Source: an uncultured Lachnospiraceae bacterium (GTDB lineage Bacteria > Bacillota > Clostridia > Lachnospirales > Lachnospiraceae). Taken from it: a stretch of 64,000 bases of DNA. The translations under genes and the position numbers were made by a program. Shown here one piece after another: positions 8,559 to 16,481 of this stretch; within the stretch, counting starts at the first letter, position 1, and each line of letters begins with the position of its first letter. The notes below the pieces were generated by a model. The model was not told the DNA's origin, ran no database searches, and saw only the letters and a list, made by a program, of their open reading frames with translations. Location of the stretch: NCBI GenBank assembly GCA_910579735.1, contig CAJTUZ010000007.1:40699-104698 (forward strand), given 5' to 3'.

Positions 8559-9758
8559 ATGAAAATCTTATTGATTGGAAAAGAACAGGATATCAAACTG
8601 GTTTGCCGATGCGTCCGCGACGTGGAAATGGTCGATAAGATCATCTGCTGGGATGACGATTACGGGCCGGAAGAGCTGGAACCGGATATGCTTGCATTAT
8701 ATGATGCGGTGATTGTAGCGGTTGAAAGCGAAAAACAGGCAGGATATCTGTATGAATTGCTGGCATGTATTATAGGAGACGACGAGGGGAAACTGATCAA
8801 TTTTTATGCAGTTTACCGTGCCATGGTGCCGGATATGATCGTAGACAGGGTTATGAAGAATCCTCTGATACCGAAATACGATGGTATGATTCTGGGGATA
8901 TCGCATGCCAATTACGGTATCATACCAAGATGCCTGAATGTTCCGTTCTGCAATCTGGCTGTGCCGTCACAGGATATTTATTATAATCTGAAAACATTGG
9001 AATACTGTCTTGCCAACTACAGGAGCCGTATCGCCGATTTGAAATATCTGGTCATTGACATGTTTGACTATACTTATTTTAATTATGATGTGTCTTTGAG
9101 CAAAACGGCGGTCAGTTATTACTATTATTACGGCGGTTATATTCTGGATGCTCATAATTTTGCCGGAAATAAGAATTTTGACTATGGTTTTGAGCAGATG
9201 CAGATATTATTGCAGGAGAAAAAACTGGCGGGCATAGATCATGAGAAGATGCTGCTTTGGGAGAAAATTTTCGATAACGTGCATGCCGGGACGCAGTACC
9301 GGGAATTCGGCAATCCGGTGAAGCTGTTTGAAAGAGCCAGGATCGTAAAAAAGAAAGATCTGGACGAATACCGGGTATGTACCAGTATCGTTCAAAATAC
9401 TTATCAGGATACGATAAAAGAAAATATTGCTCATTTTTATGAACTCTTACATCTGGCTTATCAGCTGAATCCGGATCTGAAGGTTTTCGTTATCCTGCTG
9501 CCGCGGTATGCAGAGGCGGAAAAAATGGCGGCGCAGGCGTATGCAGGCTGGAAGAAGATATTTTACGATATCATAGAAGAGAGCGGCAGACAGTATCCTT
9601 TTCGTTTTATAGATTTTAAGGGGCATGAAATATCGCAGGAGCGGGCCTGCTATTATGATATATCCCATCTGAATTATTACGGCGCGGTAAAGTTTACGCA
9701 TCTTCTCGGAACGTATATGGGACTTGATAAAGAAGAAAGGCATGGGTATTACGCATGA
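8559..9758 (+). CDS. Putative SGNH-type protein with N-terminal Rossmann-like module
   Basis: About 399 residues with no signal peptide. The N-terminal ~100 residues (KILLIGKEQDI..., VDKIICWDDDYG, DAVIVAV) resemble the small Rossmann-like module found in many other proteins of this window. The remainder has LGISHANYGI, a G-x-S-H motif like the nucleophile block of SGNH hydrolases or acyltransferases. Near the end it has YYDISHLNYYGAVKF, like the catalytic Asp-x-x-His block. An acyl esterase or O-acyltransferase of a glycan is therefore possible, but the assignment is from motifs only. The start is ATG 8559, because TAGGAG at 8546-8551 is seven bases upstream; ATG 8553 is too close. It lies directly after the pyruvyl transferase debris. 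Confidence 0.55.
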   Translation: MKILLIGKEQDIKLVCRCVRDVEMVDKIICWDDDYGPEELEPDMLALYDAVIVAVESEKQAGYLYELLACIIGDDEGKLINFYAVYRAMVPDMIVDRVMKNPLIPKYDGMILGISHANYGIIPRCLNVPFCNLAVPSQDIYYNLKTLEYCLANYRSRIADLKYLVIDMFDYTYFNYDVSLSKTAVSYYYYYGGYILDAHNFAGNKNFDYGFEQMQILLQEKKLAGIDHEKMLLWEKIFDNVHAGTQYREFGNPVKLFERARIVKKKDLDEYRVCTSIVQNTYQDTIKENIAHFYELLHLAYQLNPDLKVFVILLPRYAEAEKMAAQAYAGWKKIFYDIIEESGRQYPFRFIDFKGHEISQERACYYDISHLNYYGAVKFTHLLGTYMGLDKEERHGYYA

Positions 9759-9979
9759 ATATTATGATATCTACCAACCGGGAATATATAGGATATGCCT
9801 GTATCATGCTCATGTCGCTGAAACGCCATCATAAAAATATTATGCTGTCCGTGTACATTTTGCATAATGAGCTGACAGAAGAAGATTTTACATTCATGGA
9901 TGAAGTCATCGGGTCCGAAGGGATAGCGCTCATACCGGTTTTTGTTCCGGATACTGGAGCTGGAGTTTTCGGCAATTGA
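9755..9979 (+). pseudogene. Truncated GT8 glycosyltransferase
   Basis: Starts in an ATGA overlap with the preceding gene. The first ~60 residues (MNIMISTNREYIGYACIMLM, SLKRHH, LSVYILHNELTEEDF) match the N-terminal strand-helix of family 8 glycosyltransferases. The frame ends at residue 74, before the DxD site, whereas intact family members are about 300 residues. A full-length GT8 is at 24384. The following 54 bases hold only the ribosome site for the next gene. Confidence 0.6.
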
Positions 9980-10033
9980 TCTGTTGGATAAAAAATAATC
10001 GGTTTACCGGGAAAATACAGGAGGATAGATACC

Positions 10034-11200
10034 ATGGTCATTTTTTTAAAAGGCATGCTGCAGACACTGGATCTGTTTATTGATTATATGACGCAGGACA
10101 TGGAGGATGCGGTCGTGATAGATGTATCTGATTACAAAGCGTATATCGGGCGGCTTCAGGAGCTGGATGCACAGATCGATGAGACGACGGATGTCATAAC
10201 ATTTAACAATGTCGGTCTTACTGTAGAGGCGCATGGCAGGAATTATTGGGAAGTAAAACAGGTGAAGTTTCATAATGTGTATGTCGATCCGCCTATATGG
10301 TATTTGCGGGTATTGGAACGCAATTATAAGTGTATGCAGATCATTACGGTAGACGCTTATCATAAGGAATTTATGAATACCTATTTCCCGTCGTATAAGA
10401 ACACGCAGTTTCTGCCGCTCGCCGGAGTTCCGCTGCCGGAAACTGCAGAAATTCCCTATGAAGAAAGGAAAATTGACGTATTGTATGTCGGGGCGAGAAG
10501 GGAAGTGCAGAGTTCCTCTCCTGTATTTGCCTTTCTGCAGGGACACGACGACGAAGTATTTTATACCATAAAGAAGATCCTTTTGGAATATCCGTTCATG
10601 ACGCCGGAAAAAGCATATGATATCTGTATGAGCCAGTTTGGATTACAGTTAGGACTGGAAGAGGCGCGTATCTGCTTCAGGGCCATATATGAGCAGATTG
10701 TCAGTGAAGTGCGCGGATATTATCAGGGCAGAGTCATAGAATCTCTGGCGGCAGCAGGCATTACGGTGGATATTTACTGTAAAAAAGGCTGGGAACCGGT
10801 ACAGGCCAGATATCCTGATCATATCCGCCTGCATGACAGTGTTACGCCGACAGAATGTATGGAGTTAATGCGGGAGAGCAAGATCACGTTAAATATTCAG
10901 CCGTGGTTTAAGTACGGTTCGCATGACCGCATATACAATGCCATGCTGAACGGTTCCGTATGTGTTTCCGATACGTCGGATTATCTGGTAAAACATTTTA
11001 AAAACGGCCGGGACATTGTTTTTTATGAATTGGACGATATGGACGGACTGGTGAAAAACGTCAGACTGCTGTTGGATAACCCGGGATTTGCCAGGGTCAT
11101 CATGGATAATCAAAAAAAGGCGGCAGCCCATTCCACATGGAAAGAACGACTGCAGAATATTCTGGAACAGCGGTTTGAGGAAGGAAAAGATTTCGTATAA
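10034..11200 (+). CDS. CgeB-like glycosyltransferase
   Basis: A 388-residue protein of the same family as 2175-3359. Its C-terminal half has YCKKGWEPV, ITLNIQPWFKYGSHDRIYN and GSVCVSDTSDYL, which align block for block with that protein (WENHP, NVMPWFKAGTHDRIFN, SVCLTDTS). The N-terminus appears slightly shorter than that of its paralogue, lacking the first beta strand. This fits with the truncated gene just upstream, although AGGAGG at 10020-10025 gives ATG 10034 a good ribosome site. TAATG overlaps the start of the next gene. It probably transfers a sugar to a growing flagellar or surface glycan. Confidence 0.8.
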   Translation: MVIFLKGMLQTLDLFIDYMTQDMEDAVVIDVSDYKAYIGRLQELDAQIDETTDVITFNNVGLTVEAHGRNYWEVKQVKFHNVYVDPPIWYLRVLERNYKCMQIITVDAYHKEFMNTYFPSYKNTQFLPLAGVPLPETAEIPYEERKIDVLYVGARREVQSSSPVFAFLQGHDDEVFYTIKKILLEYPFMTPEKAYDICMSQFGLQLGLEEARICFRAIYEQIVSEVRGYYQGRVIESLAAAGITVDIYCKKGWEPVQARYPDHIRLHDSVTPTECMELMRESKITLNIQPWFKYGSHDRIYNAMLNGSVCVSDTSDYLVKHFKNGRDIVFYELDDMDGLVKNVRLLLDNPGFARVIMDNQKKAAAHSTWKERLQNILEQRFEEGKDFV

Positions 11201-11592
11201 TGCAGGAATTGAAAGAACAGATCAAAGAAAAGTTTGCGCAGGGACGTTACGATGAACTGGAGCAGTTGATCAAAGCAAATGAAAAAGACGAGATCAATGA
11301 CAACGATATCGTAACGCTCCGCTACCTGTTCCCTGTCTATAAACAGGAGAAAGCGGCAGGAAAACAGACGCTTTTTGAAAAAGCGGGGAGCATGGAGCGC
11401 TTATTGGAGCGCTATACCAAATTACGGTTTTATCTAAGAAGGATCGATTTTGACCTTATGGATGGGGGCATGGAGACATTCTATGCCTATGTATCCGAGA
11501 ACGGAATATCGATCTTTGAATTAGTGGCGGCCGTCCGCTACAGCGTCGTACATAAAGACAAAGTATTACGGCTGATCGGGGGAAATCTGTAA
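11200..11592 (+). CDS. Small hypothetical protein, 130 residues
   Basis: I do not recognise a family. The protein is soluble, charged and mostly helical: an acidic-basic N-terminal helix pair (MQELKEQIKEKFAQGRYDEL), then YLFPVYKQEKAAGKQTLFEK and a C-terminal helical part. It starts in a TAATG overlap with the CgeB-like gene and ends 14 bases before the start of the next glycosyltransferase, so it is translated as part of that operon. The first 30 residues look like a TPR-type helix hairpin. A role as an adaptor for the neighbouring transferase is only a guess. Confidence 0.65.
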   Translation: MQELKEQIKEKFAQGRYDELEQLIKANEKDEINDNDIVTLRYLFPVYKQEKAAGKQTLFEKAGSMERLLERYTKLRFYLRRIDFDLMDGGMETFYAYVSENGISIFELVAAVRYSVVHKDKVLRLIGGNL

Positions 11593-11606
11593 AAGAGGGA
11601 ATGGTA

Positions 11607-12314
11607 ATGGAAGAAAAGGGGAACCGCAGCCAAAAGGTTTGCTGGCAAGAGGTTTGCGGGCAAAAAGTTTGCAAGCAAAAGGTTTGCTTTATTATCTGCA
11701 GCAACGACAAGTTATACACGTCGGAATGTCTGTATTATATTGATCATTTAACCGTGCCGGAAGGATACCGGATCGACGTGCTGACCGTGGAGGATGCCGC
11801 GTCTATGGCGGCGGGATACAATGAGGCAATGGGATGTTCCGATGCAAAATACAAAGTGTATCTGCATCAGGATACCTTTCTGATCAATCCTGATTTTATA
11901 CAGGATTTTCTGCATGTTTTTGGGCAGGATGAAAGGATCGGGCTGATCGGCGTGGTCGGCTCTCCCAAACTTCCTGAAAACGGCGTTCCGTGGAACGGAG
12001 AACGGTGCGGAGCGCTTTATGAGCAGTGTATTTATGATACGCTGACATTTTTTGCGGGGAACGAACAGCAGACGGAAGTGGAAGCAGTCGATGGCCTGCT
12101 CATGATAACGCAGTATGATATCCCCTGGCGGGAAGATCTGTTTGACAAATGGGATTTTTATGACTGTTCGCAGTGTCAGGAATTTATCAGACGCGGCTAT
12201 AAAGTAGTCGTCCCGCAGATGAGCGCGCCGTGGTGCGTGCATGACTGCGGATTGATGAATCTGGCCTGCTATGAGGAAGAACGGCAGAAATTCTTAAAAG
12301 AATACAGGTGGTAA
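11607..12314 (+). CDS. Putative GT-A-fold glycosyltransferase
   Basis: About 235 residues. After a repetitive N-terminus the core has VCFIICSNDKLYTSECLYYI, YKVYLHQDTFLINPDFIQDF and IGLIGVVGSPKLP, a pattern seen in small GT2-related glycosyltransferases in which HQD takes the place of DxD. The C-terminal part (DFYDCSQCQEFIRRG) is consistent with the acceptor side. The start is taken at ATG 11607, with GAGGG seven bases upstream; ATG 11601 is too close. A four-copy 15-bp repeat encodes residues about 9-28. It lies between the 130-residue protein and a CgeB-like gene in one transcription unit. Confidence 0.7.
   Translation: MEEKGNRSQKVCWQEVCGQKVCKQKVCFIICSNDKLYTSECLYYIDHLTVPEGYRIDVLTVEDAASMAAGYNEAMGCSDAKYKVYLHQDTFLINPDFIQDFLHVFGQDERIGLIGVVGSPKLPENGVPWNGERCGALYEQCIYDTLTFFAGNEQQTEVEAVDGLLMITQYDIPWREDLFDKWDFYDCSQCQEFIRRGYKVVVPQMSAPWCVHDCGLMNLACYEEERQKFLKEYRW
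11631..11690 (+). repeat. Four 15-bp tandem repeats in coding sequence
   Basis: Units at 11631-11645, 11646-11660, 11661-11675 and 11676-11690 all begin CAA-A/G-A-G/A-GTTTGC. They encode QKVCW, QEVCG, QKVCK and QKVCF. Since 15 is divisible by three, changes in copy number would keep the frame and only lengthen or shorten the N-terminus. Confidence 0.85.
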
Positions 12315-12317
12315 AGA

Positions 12318-13529
12318 TTGAAACTTTTATTATATGCATGGCAGGCGAATAACGAACGGATATTGGCGGCCAATTTGGAAAAACTCGGATTCGAGATTAT
12401 TTGGTTTCGGAAAGTGTGCAGACATTATACAAGAGATATGGAACTGGCTGCAGAGATGATACCGCTTATTCATCGGGAAGGCATAGAAGCGGTCATATCC
12501 TTTAATTATTTCCCGATCATCTCGGCGCTTTGTCATACGAGCAAAATCCCTTACTACGCGTGGGTATACGATTGTCCGCACTTTACTTTATATGCCGGAC
12601 AGATTATGCTGCCCTGTAATCACATCGGAATATTTGATCGGGAAATGGTCGGAAATCTGCAGGAATATGGCGTACGGACAGTGTCGCATGTACCGCTCGG
12701 TGCAGATCCGGATCTGTTTGCATCGGTTATCGGGGAGGCGTCTCCGGCAGAAAAGGAAGAATATCGGTGTGACATCTCTTTTGTCGGTTCCTTTTATACG
12801 GATGTTCATAATTATTATGACAGATTCAAAGCCGGTGCGGCGGACGATATGAAGATGCGGAAAGCAGTGCAGGCGTGGGATGCGGTTATCGAAAAACAGT
12901 GTTTTGCCTATGAGAAAGATTATTTGAAAGAAGCGGTAAGATCTGGAGAAACAGATTTAAAACCTGTCGAAGCGATGATGAAGAGCCGGGGATTGATGCT
13001 TGGAGAGGATTATTTTGCAAAAGCAGAAGATATTTTGTTGGCGGCCGTGCTGGAAAAGAAAGTAACCGTAGAGGAAAGACGGCTGCTTATGGAAAAAGCA
13101 GCGCAGCGGTTCGGCGGCAGAGCCGATCTGCGGCTGTATACGGGATCTGATCTGAAATCTTCGTCTGTTCTGGCAAAATACAGCCGGGGCATTGTAGATT
13201 ACCATACGCAGATGCCGCTTGTATTTGCAGGGAGCAGGATCAACCTGAACCTGTCCCTGCGTTCCATTCATGCGGGGATTCCGCTCAGAGTGCTGGACAT
13301 TATGGCGTGCGGCGGTTTTGTATTAACGAATATGCAGCCGGAGATTGCGGAAAATTTTGTTGACGGACAAGAGGTGGTCATGTTTCGTTCACTTGCCGAC
13401 TGCATGGACAAAATAGACTATTATCTGCGGCATGAGGAAGAAAGAGCGCAGATTGCGGCAGCAGGGGCGCGGAAGGTGCGGGAAGCATTTTCTTATCGAA
13501 CCGGACTTATAAAATTGCTGGGAGGTTAA
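12318..13529 (+). CDS. CgeB-like glycosyltransferase (DUF3880-type)
   Basis: A 403-residue protein with the second CgeB-like subtype of this locus. The N-terminal half has FNYFPIISALC and YAWVYDCPHFTLY; the C-terminal half has INLNLSLRSIHAGIPLRVLD and IMACGGFVLTN. Nearly the same blocks occur in 14570-15766 (FNYFPVISNVC, ISWIYDSPYVMLY, SLRSIKSGIPLRAFD), so the two are clear paralogues. The start is TTG 12318 with AGGTGG six bases upstream. It lies four bases after the preceding gene and seven bases before the GT2 gene. Such proteins use nucleotide sugars to extend surface or flagellar glycans; the sugar is not predictable. Confidence 0.82.
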   Translation: MKLLLYAWQANNERILAANLEKLGFEIIWFRKVCRHYTRDMELAAEMIPLIHREGIEAVISFNYFPIISALCHTSKIPYYAWVYDCPHFTLYAGQIMLPCNHIGIFDREMVGNLQEYGVRTVSHVPLGADPDLFASVIGEASPAEKEEYRCDISFVGSFYTDVHNYYDRFKAGAADDMKMRKAVQAWDAVIEKQCFAYEKDYLKEAVRSGETDLKPVEAMMKSRGLMLGEDYFAKAEDILLAAVLEKKVTVEERRLLMEKAAQRFGGRADLRLYTGSDLKSSSVLAKYSRGIVDYHTQMPLVFAGSRINLNLSLRSIHAGIPLRVLDIMACGGFVLTNMQPEIAENFVDGQEVVMFRSLADCMDKIDYYLRHEEERAQIAAAGARKVREAFSYRTGLIKLLGG

Positions 13530-13535
13530 AGGATC

Positions 13536-14573
13536 ATGAAAAAGGTCAGCGTAATCGTTCCCTGTTATAATGCGGCCGAATATCTCGACCGCTGTATGGA
13601 ACATCTTCTGAAACAGACGATAGGAACAGAAAACATGGAGATCATTCTGATCGACGACGCTTCGACCGATGACGGTGCGACGCTTGGCCTGCTTACGGCG
13701 TATGAGGAAAAGTATCCGGATACGATTCTTGTCATTGCTTTGGAAGAGAACATGAGGCAGGGCGGTGCCAGGAATATCGGGATTTCTTATGCGGGCGGAG
13801 AGTATCTGGTATTTTGTGATGCGGACGACTGGCTGGCTTACAGGGCATTGGAAATCTTATACCGTACGGCTGTACAATATGATGCGGACGTAGTGGAATA
13901 TCGTTATAAGGTGGTTTCCGACGATACGGAAACAGGAGAGGAGATCGAACAGGGAAACGGCAGTTATTTGAAGGAGCTTTGGGACGAAGAAACGAAAAGA
14001 AAGACGCTTATGGCTTCGACAGATGAGTTTTCCCTTGGATGTATGAGGAAATTCTACAAAGCGTCGTTAATTAAGGACAATCAGATCCGCTTTGCACAGC
14101 GGCTGATCTGTGAAGAACCTTCTTTTACCCTGCCGGTCCGGCTGTATGAGAAAGTACATGTTTTTGTGGATGCAAAACTATATTTTTACTTGCAGACACA
14201 CAACAGCACCGTACATAGGAACTGGGATGCACATAAATGGGACAATGCAAGAGTGTGGCTGCTTCTGATAGAAGACCTGAAAGAAAGAGGACTTTTTGAG
14301 CGCTGCCGGGCGGAGCTGGAATGTATGTTTTATGACTGGGGATTCGGACTGAGTATCAGTATGCTGATTCAAAAAGGATATACTTTGACGGCAGAAGAGA
14401 TGAGTTTCCTAAAAGATATGCTGCTTCATCTGTTTCCCGACATACTGCAAAACAAATATGTTATGGAAAAAGAGGAGGAGTTTGACCGCATTTTAAAGAC
14501 CATTCTGAAAGTGGAGCTTACGCCCGGGAATGTGTGGGGATTAAATCAGGCGTTAAAGAAATGTCCGCTCTAA
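13536..14573 (+). CDS. GT2 glycosyltransferase
   Basis: A 345-residue family 2 transferase. SVIVPCYNAAEYLDRCMEHL opens the GT-A fold, EIILIDDASTDDG is the nucleotide-binding block, ARNIGISYAGGEYLVFCDAD then DW contains the metal-binding acidic residues. The remaining 200 residues are acceptor-side helices. No membrane segment is visible, so it acts on a cytoplasmic substrate. ATG 13536 is preceded by GGAGG and AAAGGA. It is the last gene of the plus-strand group starting at 8559, and its stop codon overlaps the stop of the convergent CgeB-like gene. Confidence 0.87.
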   Translation: MKKVSVIVPCYNAAEYLDRCMEHLLKQTIGTENMEIILIDDASTDDGATLGLLTAYEEKYPDTILVIALEENMRQGGARNIGISYAGGEYLVFCDADDWLAYRALEILYRTAVQYDADVVEYRYKVVSDDTETGEEIEQGNGSYLKELWDEETKRKTLMASTDEFSLGCMRKFYKASLIKDNQIRFAQRLICEEPSFTLPVRLYEKVHVFVDAKLYFYLQTHNSTVHRNWDAHKWDNARVWLLLIEDLKERGLFERCRAELECMFYDWGFGLSISMLIQKGYTLTAEEMSFLKDMLLHLFPDILQNKYVMEKEEEFDRILKTILKVELTPGNVWGLNQALKKCPL

Positions 14574-14583
14574 AGAGCGGACA
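14562..14583. terminator. Hairpin containing both convergent stop codons
   Basis: TGTCCGCTC at 14562-14570 pairs perfectly with GAGCGGACA at 14575-14583 around a TAAA loop. The TAA of the plus-strand GT2 gene (14571-14573) and the TAG of the minus-strand gene (14572-14570) lie in or beside the loop. There is no long T-run on either side, so it may act as a weak bidirectional terminator or transcript-end stabiliser. Confidence 0.5.
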
Positions 14584-15766
14584 GCATTTCCCTTACCCGG
14601 TGTCTGTACGTGTGTCCTGCCGCAGTCTTATGATGACCGTTGTCTGCAATATCCTGCCGTTCTTTTTCATGGGTAAGATAATAATCGATCTTCTGCAGCA
14701 GATCTTCTTTGCTTTCGTAATATACAAAATCTTCTCCCGGTACAAAATCATCCAGAAAGTCAGCCTGAAAATTACTGAGCAGAAAACCGCCGCTGCCCAT
14801 AATATCAAATGCGCGCAGCGGAATGCCGCTTTTGATACTGCGCAGAGAGATGTTCAGATTGATCCGGCTTTGTTTAAAAACCACGGGCATCTGCGTATAG
14901 TAATCGACTGTGCCGTGGTTGCGAAGGCCCGGCATGGAGAAGGCTATATCATGGGTGAAAAGATCGATGGTGTGTTCTTTCGTAATAGCCGAAAGCAGTT
15001 CCGTACGTTCCAAACCCGTGATCTTGCGGTTGATTACATATTGGGCATAAAGGTATTCTTTGCTTTCCACACCATCGGGGTTGGGATCCATGGGCAGCGC
15101 CTTATAAAGATCATCCATAACGGGAGCCAGGGATTCCTGAATGAAATTATAACCCTGCACTTTCATCTGCGCGGACATCATGGCATCCAGATAGCCTTTT
15201 GTATAATCGGATAATGTCGTCATCCGTTCAAAGAAATTATGCTTTTCCGTATAAAGGGAACCGATGAATGAGATATCGTATATACAGGGCGAAACAGCAG
15301 GGACGGATTTTTCTTTGCATGCAGCCTGGGGATCTGCGGGCGACATATCCGCAGTCATGGAATCCAAACGTTCCGTATTCGCCGCCATAGGCAGATAGTG
15401 TACCGTCGTGATTCCGGCATTGTGGAATTCCAGGTACAGTTCTTTATCAAAAATATAAATGACGTTGCATGGATTGATGACCGTATAGGAATAAAGCATA
15501 ACGTAGGGACTGTCATAGATCCATGAGATATAAGGAATGTCTTCTTTTTTGCAGACATTGGAGATCACCGGAAAATAGTTGAAAGAAAAAACGACGTCCG
15601 GTGTTTTTTTATGCAGGGCGTTTGTAAGCTCCGACTCAATTTCGCCGTTTCGCCTGCCGTCTTTATTGGAAAAAGGAAAACAGACGGTCTCATGGCCTTC
15701 TGCACGGAACGCATCTTTCATATCTTCATTGCCGAAACTTGCCCATTCGATAAAAAGTATTTTCAT
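14570..15766 (-). CDS. CgeB-like glycosyltransferase (DUF3880-type)
   Basis: A 398-residue paralogue of 12318-13529. KILFIEWASFGNEDMKDAF opens an N-terminal Rossmann domain; VVFSFNYFPVISNVC and YISWIYDSPYVMLY are subtype-specific. The C-terminal donor domain has INLNISLRSIKSGIPLRAFD and IMGSGGFLLSNFQ. ATG 15766 has GAGGT just upstream. It is transcribed alone, divergently from the mini-flagellin gene, with an extended -10 promoter at 15801-15806. The middle region (residues about 140-250) is helical and differs most from the paralogue. Donor and acceptor are unknown. Confidence 0.84.
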   Translation of the reverse strand: MKILFIEWASFGNEDMKDAFRAEGHETVCFPFSNKDGRRNGEIESELTNALHKKTPDVVFSFNYFPVISNVCKKEDIPYISWIYDSPYVMLYSYTVINPCNVIYIFDKELYLEFHNAGITTVHYLPMAANTERLDSMTADMSPADPQAACKEKSVPAVSPCIYDISFIGSLYTEKHNFFERMTTLSDYTKGYLDAMMSAQMKVQGYNFIQESLAPVMDDLYKALPMDPNPDGVESKEYLYAQYVINRKITGLERTELLSAITKEHTIDLFTHDIAFSMPGLRNHGTVDYYTQMPVVFKQSRINLNISLRSIKSGIPLRAFDIMGSGGFLLSNFQADFLDDFVPGEDFVYYESKEDLLQKIDYYLTHEKERQDIADNGHHKTAAGHTYRHRVREMLSAL

Positions 15767-15800
15767 AAGTACCTCATTCCCTGATCAAAAGATTATGTGT

Positions 15801-15806
15801 ATTCTA
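15801..15806 (-). promoter_or_regulatory. Extended -10 promoter for the minus-strand CgeB-like gene
   Basis: On the minus strand the sequence reads TGATAGAAT, a TG-extended -10 element differing from TATAAT at one position. The -35 region is weak (TTTCTA at 17-bp spacing). It lies about 35 bases before ATG 15766. Confidence 0.45.
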
Positions 15807-15842
15807 TCACAAAAATAAGATGGTAGAAAGACTGTTTTATGT

Positions 15843-15848
15843 TACAAT
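15843..15848 (+). promoter_or_regulatory. Extended -10 promoter for the mini-flagellin gene
   Basis: TGTTACAAT contains TACAAT with a TG one base upstream, an extended -10 element about 28 bases before ATG 15877. The -35 is poor. Notably, no sigma-D-type GCCGATA element is seen here, unlike at 16359, 49095 and 52772. Confidence 0.35.
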
Positions 15849-15876
15849 AAAGAAAATCCGGAAGGAGGGGCCCAGC

Positions 15877-16356
15877 ATGATATCGATTCAAAACAATATG
15901 CTGGCAATGAATGCCGAAAGACATTTTCAGATAAACGGCAAAAAGAATGCAAAAATAACCGAAAAACTTTGGGTCGAAATCGACCGTATCGATCAGAGTA
16001 CGGAATTTAACGAACAGCCGGTGTTTGGCGAATATGAACCGTCTTATTATCAGCTTATAGGCAACAGAAGATGGAATGACAATCAGGAACTGATAGATGA
16101 AATAGATGATGCGTTAGAGCAGATGAGTTCCAGGCGGAGTATTTATGGAGCGATACAGAATCGGTTAGAGCATACGATCAATAACAATAACAATGTGATC
16201 GAGAATACGCAGGCGAGCGAATCGGCTGTTCGTGACGCAGATATTGCCGGGAACGTGATGGAACATTCTGTCAATAATATCCTGCGGCAGGCATCCGTGG
16301 CGATGCTGACGCAGGCAGGCCAGACGCCGCAGATGATCCCGCAGTTGCTGCACTGA
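15877..16356 (+). CDS. Mini-flagellin (flagellin-like protein lacking most of D1-D3)
   Basis: The 159-residue protein starts MISIQNNMLAMNAERHFQIN, like flagellin D0 (xVQHNMxAMNAxR). It ends with ENTQASESAVRDADIAGNVM, NNILRQASVAMLTQAGQTPQ and a short tail, the flagellin C-terminal D1/D0 region. The usual N-terminal D1 segment (SSGYRINxAxDDAAGL) is missing, and only about 55 unrelated residues join the two ends; ordinary flagellins are 270-500 residues. AGGAGG ends about seven bases before ATG 15877; an in-frame start 57 bases upstream lies before that site and is rejected. It could be a minor filament, cap-junction or secreted flagellin-type protein, or a glycosylation target. It sits directly before the sigma-D-type promoter at 16359. 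Confidence 0.85.
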   Translation: MISIQNNMLAMNAERHFQINGKKNAKITEKLWVEIDRIDQSTEFNEQPVFGEYEPSYYQLIGNRRWNDNQELIDEIDDALEQMSSRRSIYGAIQNRLEHTINNNNNVIENTQASESAVRDADIAGNVMEHSVNNILRQASVAMLTQAGQTPQMIPQLLH

Positions 16357-16358
16357 TC

Positions 16359-16395
16359 TAAGCTTCTTGTAGATTCTGTCGATATATATTATAAT
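16359..16395 (+). promoter_or_regulatory. Overlapping sigma-D-type and sigma-A-type promoters
   Basis: TAAG (16359-16362), 15 bases, then GTCGATAT (16378-16385) matches the sigma-D/FliA consensus TAAA-N15-GCCGATAT with two mismatches. Overlapping it, TTGTAG (16367-16372), 17 bases and a perfect TATAAT (16390-16395) form a sigma-A promoter. Either would transcribe the gene at 16482. Confidence 0.6.
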
Positions 16396-16481
16396 GGGCG
16401 TTAGTAAAGAGAGCATGCCTGTATGTTCGACGAACGGCGAATAAAAAGGCTGCAGGCTGAGAGAAAGGCATGGTTATTAGA

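Noticed and set aside
14534..15214. Long plus-strand open frame of 226 codons
   Set aside because: It lies opposite the conserved CgeB-like gene 14570-15766, has no ribosome site and no recognisable domain.
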